Positions 1-12,300 of a DNA stretch of 64,000 bases are shown here, piece after piece. The DNA comes from JASJAR01 sp038530285. Lineage in GTDB: Bacteria; Pseudomonadota; Alphaproteobacteria; Rhodobacterales; Rhodobacteraceae. Position numbers and translations under genes: made by a program. The stretch spans positions 62,001 to 126,000 of the forward strand of contig JBCBCY010000011.1 of NCBI GenBank assembly GCA_038530285.1. Direction: 5' to 3'. Under the pieces are notes generated by a model. It did no database searches. It was given only the letters and a program-made list of their open reading frames with translations, and was not told the origin of the DNA. The stretch's first letter is position 1. Each line of letters begins with the position of its first letter.

Positions 1-696
1 TTGCTGGCTGACGACACCGTACTTGTTGCGCGGGAAGTCTGGAAAGCTCTCAAAGAACCGAGCGACCTCAGCCTGAGTGGCAAAGCGTCCCGAGGCATAG
101 CTTTCGAAGGCTTCACGGATGATCGCATCGAAGGGCGGATTAGGCACCAGCATTTTGCCTCGGCCTTTGATGGTTTGATAGCGATAGCCCACGGGTGCAC
201 GGTGTATCCAATAGCCACCTTCCATCCGGGCCTGCATCTTTTGTGCCACCTGACGGCCATTTTGTTTGCGCTCAAGTTGCCCTTGGGCGGCCAAGATCGT
301 CTCAATGAACTCGCCTTCGGGCGTTTCCTCAAATGTGAAGTTCAGACATTCCACCTGCGCATCGCGGGCGCGGAAGGCATCGCGTAAACGAAAGTGGAAA
401 TCCCGGTCGCGGGCAAAGCGCTTGAGATCATCGAAGATGACGACAAAGCGGTCGTCTGGCTGTGCATCCAGGAATGACAGCAAAGCGACCATACCAGGCC
501 GCTTCATGAAGTCGCCGCCGCCGGTGATGGTGTCTGGAAAGACCGCCGCAACCTCATAGCCTTTTGCCGTGGCATATTGGCGGCAGCGCGTTTCCTGGCT
601 TTCCAACCCGTGGCCTTCGGCTTCTTGGGCGCGGGACGACACACGGCAATAGATCACGGCCTTGGTTGGGTTTGATGATGTGACTGGGTCTACCAT
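1..696 (-). CDS. Large serine recombinase (integrase), partial
   Basis: Reading the minus strand from ATG at 696 gives an uninterrupted frame that runs off the left edge, so only about the first 232 residues are present. The N-terminus has the resolvase catalytic signature (YCRVSS, the nucleophile serine), then a GLESQ segment and FDDLKRFARD, followed by the start of the recombinase domain (RAPVGYRY). Large serine recombinases cut and rejoin att sites to integrate and excise mobile elements. Its ATG overlaps the stop of the 94-residue gene upstream, so the two are probably translationally coupled. With the mob genes at 42-44 kb it suggests an integrative mobilisable element. The DNA-binding C-terminus and the left att site lie outside the window. 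Confidence 0.9.
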   Translation of the reverse strand, partial: MVDPVTSSNPTKAVIYCRVSSRAQEAEGHGLESQETRCRQYATAKGYEVAAVFPDTITGGGDFMKRPGMVALLSFLDAQPDDRFVVIFDDLKRFARDRDFHFRLRDAFRARDAQVECLNFTFEETPEGEFIETILAAQGQLERKQNGRQVAQKMQARMEGGYWIHRAPVGYRYQTIKGRGKMLVPNPPFDAIIREAFESYASGRFATQAEVARFFESFPDFPRNKYGVVSQQ

Positions 697-974
697 GTGT
701 CCTCTTTGTCTTGGTTCATTTGCTCCTGTACCAACAAGTGTAACAAATCAGGCGGATCATCCGACAGCGGATCATGGGCTTCTCCACAGCTTTCTGGGGA
801 CTGCACGTCAAATCCCAAGTCTACAAAGGCCACCACAATCGACCACAGCGCTTCGATCAACTCGCGCTGCTGTTCAGGCGTGGCATCGCAATCCTCCAGC
901 ATGGCGGCGTAGGCTTCCCAATCCAAAGTCAGACTGGGATAGGTTTGGGGGTGGTCTTTGTTTGGGATGGGCAT
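690..974 (-). CDS. Small acidic protein coupled to the serine recombinase
   Basis: A 94-residue acidic protein, rich in Asp and Glu, with no motif I recognise. An AAAGGA Shine-Dalgarno lies about 9 bases before the ATG. The stop overlaps the recombinase start (ATGGTAG arrangement), which points to coupled expression. By position it could be a recombination directionality factor or a regulator of the recombinase, but this is inference from neighbourhood only; the sequence does not show a helix-turn-helix. Divergently transcribed from the gene at 1239. Confidence 0.65.
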   Translation of the reverse strand: MPIPNKDHPQTYPSLTLDWEAYAAMLEDCDATPEQQRELIEALWSIVVAFVDLGFDVQSPESCGEAHDPLSDDPPDLLHLLVQEQMNQDKEDTW

Positions 975-1238
975 CGCGAGCCGTCCTTTCTTTCTTTAAT
1001 TGTTGGGGATTGTGTCTCGTTCCATCTGACCATCCACAACAGGCGGGCAGAGAACAAATATAGAACATAGTGTCACAATCCGTGCCATCACGCAAGGAAT
1101 ATTATCAATGATCCTATACGCTTAACCTGTCCATAGCATGGCAGACCCATGACCATCTTGGGTGAAGCGCAGGTGATTGGGGGTGAAGGCAATGATCAAG
1201 ACTTGGCCCGCGCAGGGTAAGCCGCTAGCAGTTTGGCC

Positions 1239-1985
1239 ATGACCAAGAGAAGCGAAGTGGATTGGCTGGGATTGTCCTCTCAGAAGCGGGTAGAGCCAAC
1301 GAAACAGCTCTATCGCATCTTAAGGGATTTGCATGTGACCTTGGGCGGGCGTTTCGAAGAACTCTTCGAACAGGCGCAGAACGCCCCGCTTGGTGAGACG
1401 CTCGATCCCTACAGCAACATCAAGAAGGGCATCTACGACCGCCGCAAAGCCCAGGCGATCCACGAGTGGCTGGCGCGAAACCACTTCGCCTTTGCGCACG
1501 CGAAAGCCCCGTCGTTGTTCCAATTTCAGCGTGTGTCCGATTGGGAGCGGTTCATCGAGGCGCATAAGGTCGAAGGCGGTCTCAGGATGATTCCGGCCAA
1601 ACAGATGGGCATCGCGCGCAGATCACCACCCGAAGACGGGGCAGAGACCTTCCAGCTTGGTCAGGAATACCTGTTCGAGCTGACCACAACCGAACCCTGT
1701 CACGTCGTTGCCTTCGAAGGCGTCAACGACAGCTGGCATCCGCTCGGGCTGGGTCAGGAGGATCATATCCTGCGTTTGAGAGTGCCATCAGGCATATCGA
1801 TCCTTCCGCGCGCCAGCGATGATACGCTCATCCCGCTTGCTGAGTACGACCAACCAGGCCTGCATCAGTTTGTCTTCGTGCTTTGCTCGGGGCCGAAGCC
1901 GCCGACAGACCGGAATTCGTTGATCGGATTTGCTTCTTCCCACCAAGTTATTGTTTGCGAAAAAAGTGTGAGGTTTTGGGCTTAG
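1239..1985 (+). CDS. Hypothetical protein
   Basis: A 248-residue protein starting at ATG 1239; a TTG two codons earlier is an alternative. The N-terminal half is charged and may be helical. The C-terminal half is beta-rich, with short segments such as YLFELTTTEPCHVV and HQFVFVLCSG that recall domains found behind other catalytic domains, but I do not recognise the family. No signal peptide or membrane segment is seen. It stands alone between the recombinase operon and the RTX region, and base use is similar to the mobilisation genes. Probably a cargo gene of the element. Confidence 0.6.
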   Translation: MTKRSEVDWLGLSSQKRVEPTKQLYRILRDLHVTLGGRFEELFEQAQNAPLGETLDPYSNIKKGIYDRRKAQAIHEWLARNHFAFAHAKAPSLFQFQRVSDWERFIEAHKVEGGLRMIPAKQMGIARRSPPEDGAETFQLGQEYLFELTTTEPCHVVAFEGVNDSWHPLGLGQEDHILRLRVPSGISILPRASDDTLIPLAEYDQPGLHQFVFVLCSGPKPPTDRNSLIGFASSHQVIVCEKSVRFWA

Positions 1986-2550
1986 ATGGCTTCGCCAAGG
2001 GTTGGAGCCATTGCGGTTAGACTGACTGTCCATACGCAAGTCTTAGGGTGCAATAATGCATAGAGGGCAGAACTGCGACAATTTGATCGTTCGGACAGAT
2101 CTTCCTGGCTCACTGGAAAAGTGCTATCTCTACAGATGTTTACGAGCTATTGGCTCAAAGATTGATCACTTCAAAAACATAAGCACCGGGGTTGCAAGTT
2201 ATGCACGCGATTATACCATCGCGAATGTAGTGAGCCGAGTTGAGGGTGGAACGAACGGATTCCATGGTGGCGAAGTGGGTGTCTTAGGGTCAAAATTTGC
2301 AGACGCGAACTATGGAGTGGCGGGTCTGCGGTTAACTTTTCGAATGGCAATCAGGGAAATGCTCGCCAAGTCGAAGTGGCTAGAGAATAGCTTGACGAAC
2401 GACAACCTTTCAGTTTTGGCATCCGAAAGACGTCGGCTCCAAGGGGCAGTACCTTTGGCCGCAAATGCAAGCACCCGGTGGGTGGATTCACCAACCATGA
2501 GCCTGCTCAAATCGAGTGAGCAATTGCAAGCGCTCGTAGCCAAAACTGCA
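1986..2550 (+). other. Intergenic or N-terminal extension of the next gene
   Basis: The frame of the next gene stays open back to an ATG at 2056, preceded by AGGGTG at a plausible spacing, so a longer 438-residue product is possible. The extra residues look poorly structured, and a signal-peptide-like segment would then lie internally near residue 190. I therefore favour the ATG at 2551 and treat this stretch as an AT-richer leader with no other recognisable gene. Confidence 0.4.
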
Positions 2551-3372
2551 ATGGTACTCCCACGAAACCGCCACAAGCCCATAACCAACCGTGGCAAAAA
2601 ACCGCGATACACGCAGTTTATCGCATCTTTGCTCGCTTTGCTTTTAAACTACTCTCTCGTGAGCGCTTGGGAAGTCTCTAACAGAAATCATGGTACAGAG
2701 TTCGCTGAGCTCGTTCATTCGGGTGAGCTTTGTAGCTTCCAAGATGATTTCTGTAATCTGCCACTGCGGAAGCGAGACTCTGATTATTTGTTTCGTATGG
2801 TTGGTGCTGAGAACGTCATTTCCTTCCCAGACAAAAGTAATTTAGTACGACGTACATTAACGTATTTAAAGTTAATCGAGCTGGAAATCGGTCTATCTCC
2901 AATTGGTGCAACGGATAGAGATAGTTCAAAGTATATTCGTGTACTATTCGTTGATCGAGAGGAACTTGAAGCAGACCCAGCAGTGTATCTTCAGAACAAT
3001 GTCATTGGTGAACGATTCATCGAAAGTAGTGAAAGGCACGAAAGATTAGCGTTGTTCGAGGGTTTTGTTCAAAGCGATCTCTACTGTATCGCTGTTAGCT
3101 CTATTTGGGAAGACTATTTAATTAGGGATGTAAATATTTGGATCAAAGCACACCTCGCGCGGGAAGACATTGAGAGCTGCTTAGTCGAGGAGATATACAA
3201 CTCGTTTGGGTTAAATGAGGCGGAAAAATTTTCTTCCTTGTTCGAGTACGACTTTTTTAGGAGTGCAAGTTTGGATCACCTCCCGAGTAGGTCAAAGGAA
3301 TACTTGAGGATGTTGTACTCGGCGAAAAACGTAAATGGACAAAACATAATGCAAACTTTGGCGCGAAATTAA
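2551..3372 (+). CDS. Secreted DUF2927-like protein upstream of the RTX gene
   Basis: With the start at 2551 the product is 273 residues with a basic N-terminus and a hydrophobic stretch (FIASLLALLLNYSLVSAW), a plausible signal peptide. The C-terminal part resembles DUF2927: a Cys followed by a charged segment, then CLVEEIYNSFGL, where the family has a ClhEElaQ-like motif, and a final stretch ending in a LRMLY motif. The two Glu of this motif make a hydrolase role conceivable, but no activity is established here. The giant RTX gene follows after 23 bases in the same direction, so the two are likely co-transcribed. The gene is AT-richer than the flanking mob genes. An ATG at 2056 in the same frame is an alternative start. 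Confidence 0.55.
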   Translation: MVLPRNRHKPITNRGKKPRYTQFIASLLALLLNYSLVSAWEVSNRNHGTEFAELVHSGELCSFQDDFCNLPLRKRDSDYLFRMVGAENVISFPDKSNLVRRTLTYLKLIELEIGLSPIGATDRDSSKYIRVLFVDREELEADPAVYLQNNVIGERFIESSERHERLALFEGFVQSDLYCIAVSSIWEDYLIRDVNIWIKAHLAREDIESCLVEEIYNSFGLNEAEKFSSLFEYDFFRSASLDHLPSRSKEYLRMLYSAKNVNGQNIMQTLARN

Positions 3373-3395
3373 GTCTGGTTGGGGGTTGATTAGGA

Positions 3396-6300
3396 ATGAT
3401 TGGTGATTTCGTTAACAGGGTAGTGAGCTCAGTTTTTGACTTCTTTGGCGTCGCTCGAACGAAGAGTAGTGATACAGAGAGCCGTAGCGGGAGTGGTTCG
3501 AACGCAAATGCGTCCGATACTTCGTTATTGGAGACAAATTCGGCCTATGAATTTTTAGGGCTCCAACCACAAAGCGATGACTTATCTATTGAGAGCTCCG
3601 AGACTGTTCTTCAAACAAGCCGTGGAACGGAAGATGGTAGTGCAGGAGAAGCAATTGCGGTTGTGACCCTAGACGTCGATGGCAATATTGTTTCTATCGA
3701 AAGACTGTCTGATAATGCTTCGGACTTGCAGAGTGCGGCCAGAGCTGAGGCCATAATTGAAGGCACTCGCGTGGTTGTTCGGTCGGTGAACGAGGGTGCC
3801 GCTGCAGCCCTTGATGTTACAACTCTCGAAGGAATTAAGAACCTCAAAGCAGGCAAGGTTATTAATGCCATTGACACAATTTTCGTTGCCAGTTCGACTT
3901 TAGTAGATCGGGAAGTCTCTGACGAGGAGATTGGTGACCTTATCGCTGGCGCCGTCCAGATAGCCGGACTCAATCTCGGGATATCTCCCGGAATGGGAGC
4001 TTCAGATTTAGTCGAACAGTATTTGTCTGACGATGGCATAACCCGAGAAGAAGGCACAAAAATTGGCGTCCAAACCGTTGCTGGAACCAGTTTTGGTTTG
4101 TTGGCGGCGTCGGTAGCTACTGCTGCAAGTATTAAAGCTATGTTGGGTGTAGGTACATCTTATGTTATTTATGAAGGTTCTGGGCTTGCTGTAGATGCAA
4201 CGTATCGTGAACGCGAGCGCAACGAAAATTATGAGCCTGAATGGCGTGAGGGAACGTTTTCATTCGATCAGATTTCGGACCGGCATTTCTTTCGTGAATT
4301 GACTTTACCAAGTATCAATCGGCCCACCTTACCTGAGACTTTTAAACCCATCCTCCTCGATCTCGACGGCAGCGGCATATCCATCACTGAACTCAATCGT
4401 TCTGACGTCTTCATCGATGCTTCGGGCGATGGCCTAAAGAACCGGACAGCCTGGGCGGACGCGGGCACGGCGGTGCTGTTTTACGATCCTGACGGCCACA
4501 ACGACATCGTCGAAAAACGCCAGTACGTCTTCACCGAATGGGACCCGACGGCTGCGAGTGATATTGACGCGCTGCGGTCGGTGTTTGACAGCAATGGCGA
4601 CGGCGTCCTCGATGCTTCAGATGCGGAGTTCGCCAACTTCAAACTGATGGTCACGCTGGCAGACGGTTCGCGCGTTGTGCGTACGTTGGCTCAGGAAGAT
4701 ATCGTCTCGCTCGATCTTAACGCAGATGCGACCAACATAGAATTGCCCGATGGGTCGGTGGTAACCGGCCGCACGACATTCACCCGCGACATTGGGGGGA
4801 CGCTCACGACCCATGAGATGGTCGAGGCGACGATTGCGACCGAAGCCCAAAGCTACCGCGTAGAGGAAACTGAGACCACCGATGGGTCTGGAACCCGCAC
4901 GGCCACGTCGACCGGATACAAAGCGGATGGTTCTGTCGCCTTTGAAACCATCTCGGTCACCTCCTCCACAGGTGACAGCCGTATGATTACCTATGACGAC
5001 AATGGCGACGGAGTGGTGGACCGGATCCAGACGATCACCACGGTGACGCTGACGGGCGGTGTGATTGAAGAGACCGAGACCAATTACGCCGGGGCGACGG
5101 TCGCTGATGGTGTGTTGGTCAGCCGCAAGGTCACGACGATTGATGGCGATGTCACAACCATTGAACGAGATTCCACCGGGGGTGGCTGGTTTGACCAGGT
5201 GGAAACGCGAACCGAGCAAACCTCGGGCGTGTTGGACATCCTGATCCAGGATATCTCCGAAGACGGGACGGTCATCTCCGAGATTAATGAAAGCGTGTCG
5301 GCCACAGGGCTGACGCGGACGGAAGGCATCGATGAAGATGGGGACGGGGATGAAGATGCCTCGATCACCCACACGATTGTTCTAGGCCCCGGTGATGACC
5401 GGACCGAGACGACAGAAACCCGCAATATCGATGGCTCGCTTCGGTATGAGACCGAAGAAACGGTTGAGATTGATACCGTAAATGACAAGACCACCCGCAC
5501 GATTGCGGTGGATGTGGACGGTGACGGCGATGTGGACTCGCGCGAAGTACGCGAGATCACGGTCGGCACCAATGGGACAACCTCGGTTATTGACATCGAG
5601 AACGGCGATGGGACGCTTCGCAGTTCTTCGACACACACACAATCAGATGATGCGCTGACCAAGACCGTTGCAGAGGACGTGGATGGCGACGGGACGGCGG
5701 AATGGACGACCTCGACGGTCTCGGTGATCAACACCAATGGCAGTCGGACGGATACAACGACCGTCACCAACGAGGACAGCTCTGTCCGTACCGGGGAGCG
5801 GACGTTCCTTGATGCCGACAAAGTCACTGGAACCACAAAGGTAGATCTCGACCAAGATGGCGTATTTGAAGCCTTTGAGGTCATCCGCTCCAACTCTGTG
5901 AACTCGGGCACTGGCGAGGTGACCGCGACCACCTGGAACCGGGCAGCTAATGGATCGATCCTTGCGAAGACCGATCAAGTGACGAGTGCGGATGGCCTCA
6001 CTATCAACTCCGAAACAGATGCCGACGGTGATGGCGACATCGATACTGAGATCGATGATGTCACCATCGTAAACGGGTCTGGTGAGGCCGTCCGCACGGT
6101 GACGACCAAAAACCAAAATGGCAGCACCCGAACAGAGGTAACAACCACAACGTCTGCAGATGGTCTGACGGTCACGGTTGAGACCGATGACAATGGCGAT
6201 GGCCCGCTTGATGGTGTGCGCGAGACCGTTCGGCAAACCAATCTTGATGACAGCACAAAGTCGACCACCGCGCACTATGCTGGGAACGGCATCACGCTTC

Positions 6301-9300
6301 TGAGCGAGGAAGTCGTTGACGAAAGCGCGGATCGCCTGACGCGCACAGCTACGGTGGATGCGGATGGTGATGGCAACACCGACCGCGTCACGACGTCGGT
6401 TGAGAGTGCTGCTGGGTCGATCAGCGAAACAGAGACCGGCTATTTTGCGGATGGATCTGTGGCTTCGATCACAAGCCGGACCGAAAGCGCCAATGGGCTT
6501 GTTTCGACGTCAACAACAGATCGCAACGGCGACGGGCTGAACGAAGATACCGTCACGCAGACCACCGTTCTCAATGATGACGGCAGCCGGACGACCACGA
6601 CACTCACTCAAAACGGTGATCTCTCGACCCGCAGTCAAACGATCCAGACCGTCAGCGACGATGGTCTAGAAGTCATCACGAAGACGGATGCCGATGCGGA
6701 TGGAGCCTACGAGCGCGTGCAAGCGTCGGTCGAAACCTGGTCCTCCAATGGCGAACGCACGACCCTGTCGACGGTGAAGGCCGAAGACACCAGTCTTCTG
6801 TCCCAAGCGGAGACCGTGGTCAGTGACGATGGCCTCCTGGTCACCCGCAAAACCGACGGCGATGGTGACGGCACGTTTGACCTGAGAGAGGTTGAGACCA
6901 TTGAGTATTTCGCCGACGGGTCAACCCGAACGACGACCAGTCTGACAGATCTGCCTGGAACCTTGCGGAGCGAAACCGTCACGACGGTGAGCGACAATGG
7001 CCGCGATGTCCTGACCCAAAGTGATGTCAACGGCGATGGTGCCACGGACATGCGCCAGCACCGCGTTGAAAGCAATGCGGGCGTGACGACAACCTCGACG
7101 GAAGAACTGGCAGCGGATGGGACGTTGCTTTCTGAGGCTGAAGTTGAAGTCAGCGCAACTGGGCTTACGACCACGACGCGCAGTGACATGGACGGCGATG
7201 GGACGTTTGAGACGGTTGAAACCAGCACCACGACCCTCAATACGGATGGATCCCGCAGCACTTCGACCACTGAGACAGGCGTTGATGGAATTGTCTACCG
7301 CCGCGGTGTTGAAACGATCTCGGATGATGGTCGAACGACGACGTCTGATCGTGATCTCGATGGGGATGGTGATTTCGAAGCTCAGGCGACGGTCAGCTAT
7401 GATCTCTCGCTTGCAGGTGTTCGGACTGATACGGAAACCCTTGAGGACGGGTTCGGGAATGATCTCTCTTCGATGACGCGCGTAACAAGCGCGGATCGTC
7501 GGGATGTGACAGAAACCCTGGACACGGACGGCGATGGAACGATAGACATCTCGATGACCATGTCTGTTGCTGATGATGGGACACGCAGCGATAGCATGTC
7601 CTACTTCAGCACCGGTGGCGCGTTGATCGGATCTGAGACCACGACGACGTCTGGAACTGGCTTGTCGTCGCAGACCTCGCGAGATCGCAACGGGGACGGA
7701 CGTGCCGATCTGATCATCAACACTGAAGAAAGTCTTGGCGAAAACGGCTATGTGACCCGGTCTGTGGAATACACGGACTGGCGCAACATCTCCTATGGTG
7801 GCGAGGAATACATTGAGAGCAATGATGGGCTTCATGCCTCTTCGAGCCTCGATCTTAACGGGGACGGTCTTTTTGAGTTTGCGACCACTGCGATTACCGA
7901 GTTCATGTCCGATGGCGGCACGGTCCAAACGACCTCGACGCTGAACCAGGACTTTGTTGAGATCGCCAGCAGCACCGCGACAACCTCGGGCAACGGGCTC
8001 GGCGTTCAGATGGTTGTCGATTTCGATGGCACGGGAAGTGCCAATCGGATCACGGATGTCACGGAAGCGGGCGATGGCGCGTTGAGCACTTTGGTGCGGA
8101 ACTTTGATTCCATCTTTGCGGTGTCGGACTCGATTGCCACGAGTGTGAGCGGCGACGGTCGGTTCACTACGATGGACTACGATCTCGACGGGAATGGGTT
8201 CGTCGACCGCAAGGTCACGACGAGTGTTGATCTCGATCGCACCACCATCACAACGATGGAAGATTATGCCAGCGGTGTGCTCACCGCACGGATCGTTCTG
8301 TCAGCAACCTTCAATGGCATGGAACGGACGGCCAGCATCGACAGCGATGGGGACGGGACGGAAGATTGGTCCCAGGAGACCATCACCAGCTTTGGCACTG
8401 ACGGAAGCCGCATCGAGGTCTTTGAAGAGAAGTTTGGCAACGGCGAGTTGGCCTATGCGCAGACCGTGACCACCTCTGGCAACGGGCTCAGTGTCACACG
8501 GGCCATGGACCAAAACGGCGACGCCACGGTGGACGCGACATCCACAAGCACGACGGTGCTGAACGACGATGGGTCAACCGCGATCACAGATCAAACGCTT
8601 TATTCGGATGGGGAGCTGCATTCCTCGGTCACCCGAGAGATCAGCCGGGACGGCCGGTCTGAGATCGCTGAATACGATTATGACGGCAATGGTGCTTTGG
8701 ATGTACGGGTGGAAACCCTTACTCAGGCCGACGGATCAACCATTGAGACGCGCCAGACGTTTGAGAAAGGTGGCAAACTTGCCGCGCAGTCGGTGACGTA
8801 CACTTCGGCAGATGGCTTAGAGCAGGTCATTCAGCGACCCAGCGGCGAACAGACGATCACGCGCAACCCCCATGAGAACGGCAGCTACATTTGGGAAAGT
8901 GGGAGCACTAAAGTCACCCATGCCATTGATGCGACTGGCATTGAAACCTGGACGGTGGACGAGAACGGCACCGTCGCAAGTGTGCAGGTGGACCAAGAGG
9001 CGCGCGCAAAGATCGTCGAGGAGGCGGCCCGGCTTTACGACACGGTGTATGATCGTGACATGGACTTCACCGAGATGGAGCTTCTGGCGAAATTCGTCGT
9101 CGATGGTCAGCTCGACCAAGCCGATCTGGCTAAAGAGCTGATCCAAAAAAGCGAGTTTGGCACGCGCTTTGGCGACACAAGCGATGCTGAGTTCATCAAT
9201 CAGATTTCGCTCAATGCGTACGGGCGTGGGCCTAGTCTTAGTGAGCTCGAAGCCTACTTGGACGATCTTGACGTGGCGGCTGCGGTAGAAAACGATGCCC

Positions 9301-12300
9301 GCGCGGGTATCGTCGTCGCAATCGCAGAATCTTCTGAGAAGATCGCGATCGGCAATGGCCATATGTCGACGAACAACTTCGACGTGGTCCTGAACCCGGC
9401 GCAGTTCGAGCGCAGCTTGGACCAGGCCTATGTGGAAAGCCTGGTTGAGCGTTTGACGGAGGTTACCTACGGGCGTCCTGCTACGGCCCATGAATTGGAG
9501 ATGCTGAGCGCGCGTTTGCTGGAGGGCACAGATCGTTTGGCAGACCTGGCAACCGATCTCATTGCGGAAGCGGGTGATCTGCAGGGCGTATACACCAACT
9601 CATTGTTGGGTCTTTCGAATACAGATTTAGTGATGGAAGCCTTCCAGAATGCTTTGGACCGCGCACCAACGGGACCTGAGCATACCGCTTGGATTGCCCA
9701 TTTGGACGCAGGAAGGCTGACGAAAGGGGAGTTCGTTGCTTCGATTGCACTCAGCACGAATTATCAGGCGACCCCCGACGCCGACATTCCGCCCTATGCG
9801 CCGGTGACAGTACTCGACGGTGATCCCGGGAATGACTCGATTACGGGCGCGGACGTTCAGGAGCGAATCTCAGGTTTTGACGGTGCCGACTGGCTCGCAG
9901 GCTATGACGGCAGCGACGTGCTCGTCGGTGGTGCTGGAAATGATACGCTCTACGGCAGCCAGGGAAGTGACGCATACGAGTGGACCCGTGGCGATGGGAA
10001 CGATGAAATCCGCGACACGTCGACGGATATACTCGATAGTGACCGGCTGGTCTTGGTCGACGTCTCATCGACAGAGGCTGCGACCGATGTCACCCTCACT
10101 CGTTCTTCGGGTAGCACAGACGTTGCTATCGAGATCACGACCGGGACCAATACCGAAACCTTAACTCTGATTGAGCAAACGGATGGAGAACGCGGCGGGA
10201 AGGGCATTGAAGAAATACACTTTTCCGACGGGGTGGTTTGGTCGCTCAAAGACATTGAGAAGAACACGCACATTAAAGGTGGGTCGGGCAATCAAACGCT
10301 TGACGGCGAAGATGACAATCAAACGGATGTCCTCTTTGGTGAGACGGGCGACGACCGTCTCTATGATGCCAATTCAGACAGTGGAGATAGCCATTTCCAT
10401 GGTGGCCTCGGCAATGACACTCTTTATGGCTACGACGGTAACGACACCTATTACTGGGCCCATGGCGACGGCAACGACTACATTCGGGACACGAACGCGT
10501 CTGGTGAAGACTTAAACACCCTCGTCTTGACCGATGTGCTTCCAGGTGACGTGGAACTCGGGCGTTTCGGCACGAACCCTGACATGCGTGTTCGGATCAC
10601 GGACGGCTCGACCACGTCCGACATTTGGATTGAAAGCCAATTCCAGTCCTCAAGTATCGGGGATGGTCTCCAGGCCATTGTCTTCTCCGATGGCACCCGC
10701 CGGTCGCATACGGACATCGCTCAAAACACTTGGCTCGTCGAAGATGGCGGTAACAACTCCCGCACCGGCCTCAATGAGGGAGACAATATTGATGGGGGTG
10801 CTGGCAACGACACATTGAAGGGTGGCAATGGGGACGATGTCCTTAGAGGATCCTCGGGCAACGATCGTCTGGAAGGCCAAAACGGCTCAGATACCTATCT
10901 CTGGGCGCTAAACCACGGCAATGACACGATCATCGATACGTCGCTTGTAAACAACGAAGTTGATCGACTTGTTCTAACGGACACAACATCTGACAACGTC
11001 GAGCTTCGACGTACGGATGGCAGCGACAATCTTCGGGTCAAGATCCTCCCAACGGGTGAAGAGATCACGATCAACGATACGTTCAATGCCACCTATCCAA
11101 CGCGAGGAATCGAAGAAATCGAGTTCAGCGACGCAGTGGTTTGGCGCTGGACTGATATTGAAGCCCACACGAAGGTTTTGGGCGGTGGCGGCAACGAAAA
11201 GCTTGATGGCATCGGAAACTACTCTGACAACCTTTATGGCAATGGGGGAAACGACACGCTCGATGCCAATGGCGGAGACGATCTCCTTGATGGTGGTGCA
11301 GGCAATGACACCTTGCGCGGCGATGGCGGGAACGATGTTTACCTTTACGCGGAAGGCGACGGGAACGACTTTCTTAATGACGATGGCACGTCCTCGACAG
11401 AAGTCGACACGCTAAAACTGACGGACATTGCCTCGACGGAAGTCGATCTTAGTCAATCTGGCAACGATCTGGTGGTCGATATCCTGGCCACCTCTCACAC
11501 CATCACAGTCGATGACCGCTTTGTAACCTCTGGCAGTGGCCTTGGTGTTGAGTACATCGAGTTCAGCGACGGCGTTCGCGTGAAAGTTCTCGATAACCCA
11601 ATTGCAGAGTCGATCATTGATGGAACTGGAGTGGACGAGACGCTTTCGGGATGGGGCTTCAAGGACAGCATCTTTGGCAAAGATGGCGACGATACTCTGA
11701 ATGGCAACGGCGGGGATGACGTTCTAGATGGTGGCGCCGGCATTGACCTCCTACGCGGAGACAATGGAAATGACACTTATATCTGGCGGCGCGGTGATGG
11801 TGGGGACACCATCCGTGATCTCGGTACGACACATTCAGAAATCGATACCCTTCGCCTTGAAGAAATCTCGGCTTCTGACGTCAGCCTGACGCGGTCTGCG
11901 GGCTCGAACGACTTTTCGGTTGAGATCGCCGGGTCCGGGGGCACCGAAGTACTTACGGTGATGGATCAATACGATGGGACAACGGTCGGCGGCAAAGGCC
12001 TCGAGCGCATTGAATTTGCCGATGGTGTGGTTTGGAACGCTGGCGATATTTGGGATCGGATCATCGTCGCGGGATCAGGCGGCAACGACAACCTCAATGG
12101 GCGGGGTGATGGTCACCAAGACAATCTCCACGGTGGCGATGGCAATGACACGCTCGATGGCAACAGCGGCGACGATGTTCTGGTCGGCGGCGCGGACTCT
12201 GACACATTGATCGGCGACGACGGCAACGACACTTACGTTTGGCGTCGCGGCGATGGCGCTGATTTCATCGACGACAACGGCGGCGAGGGCGTCTACTTTG

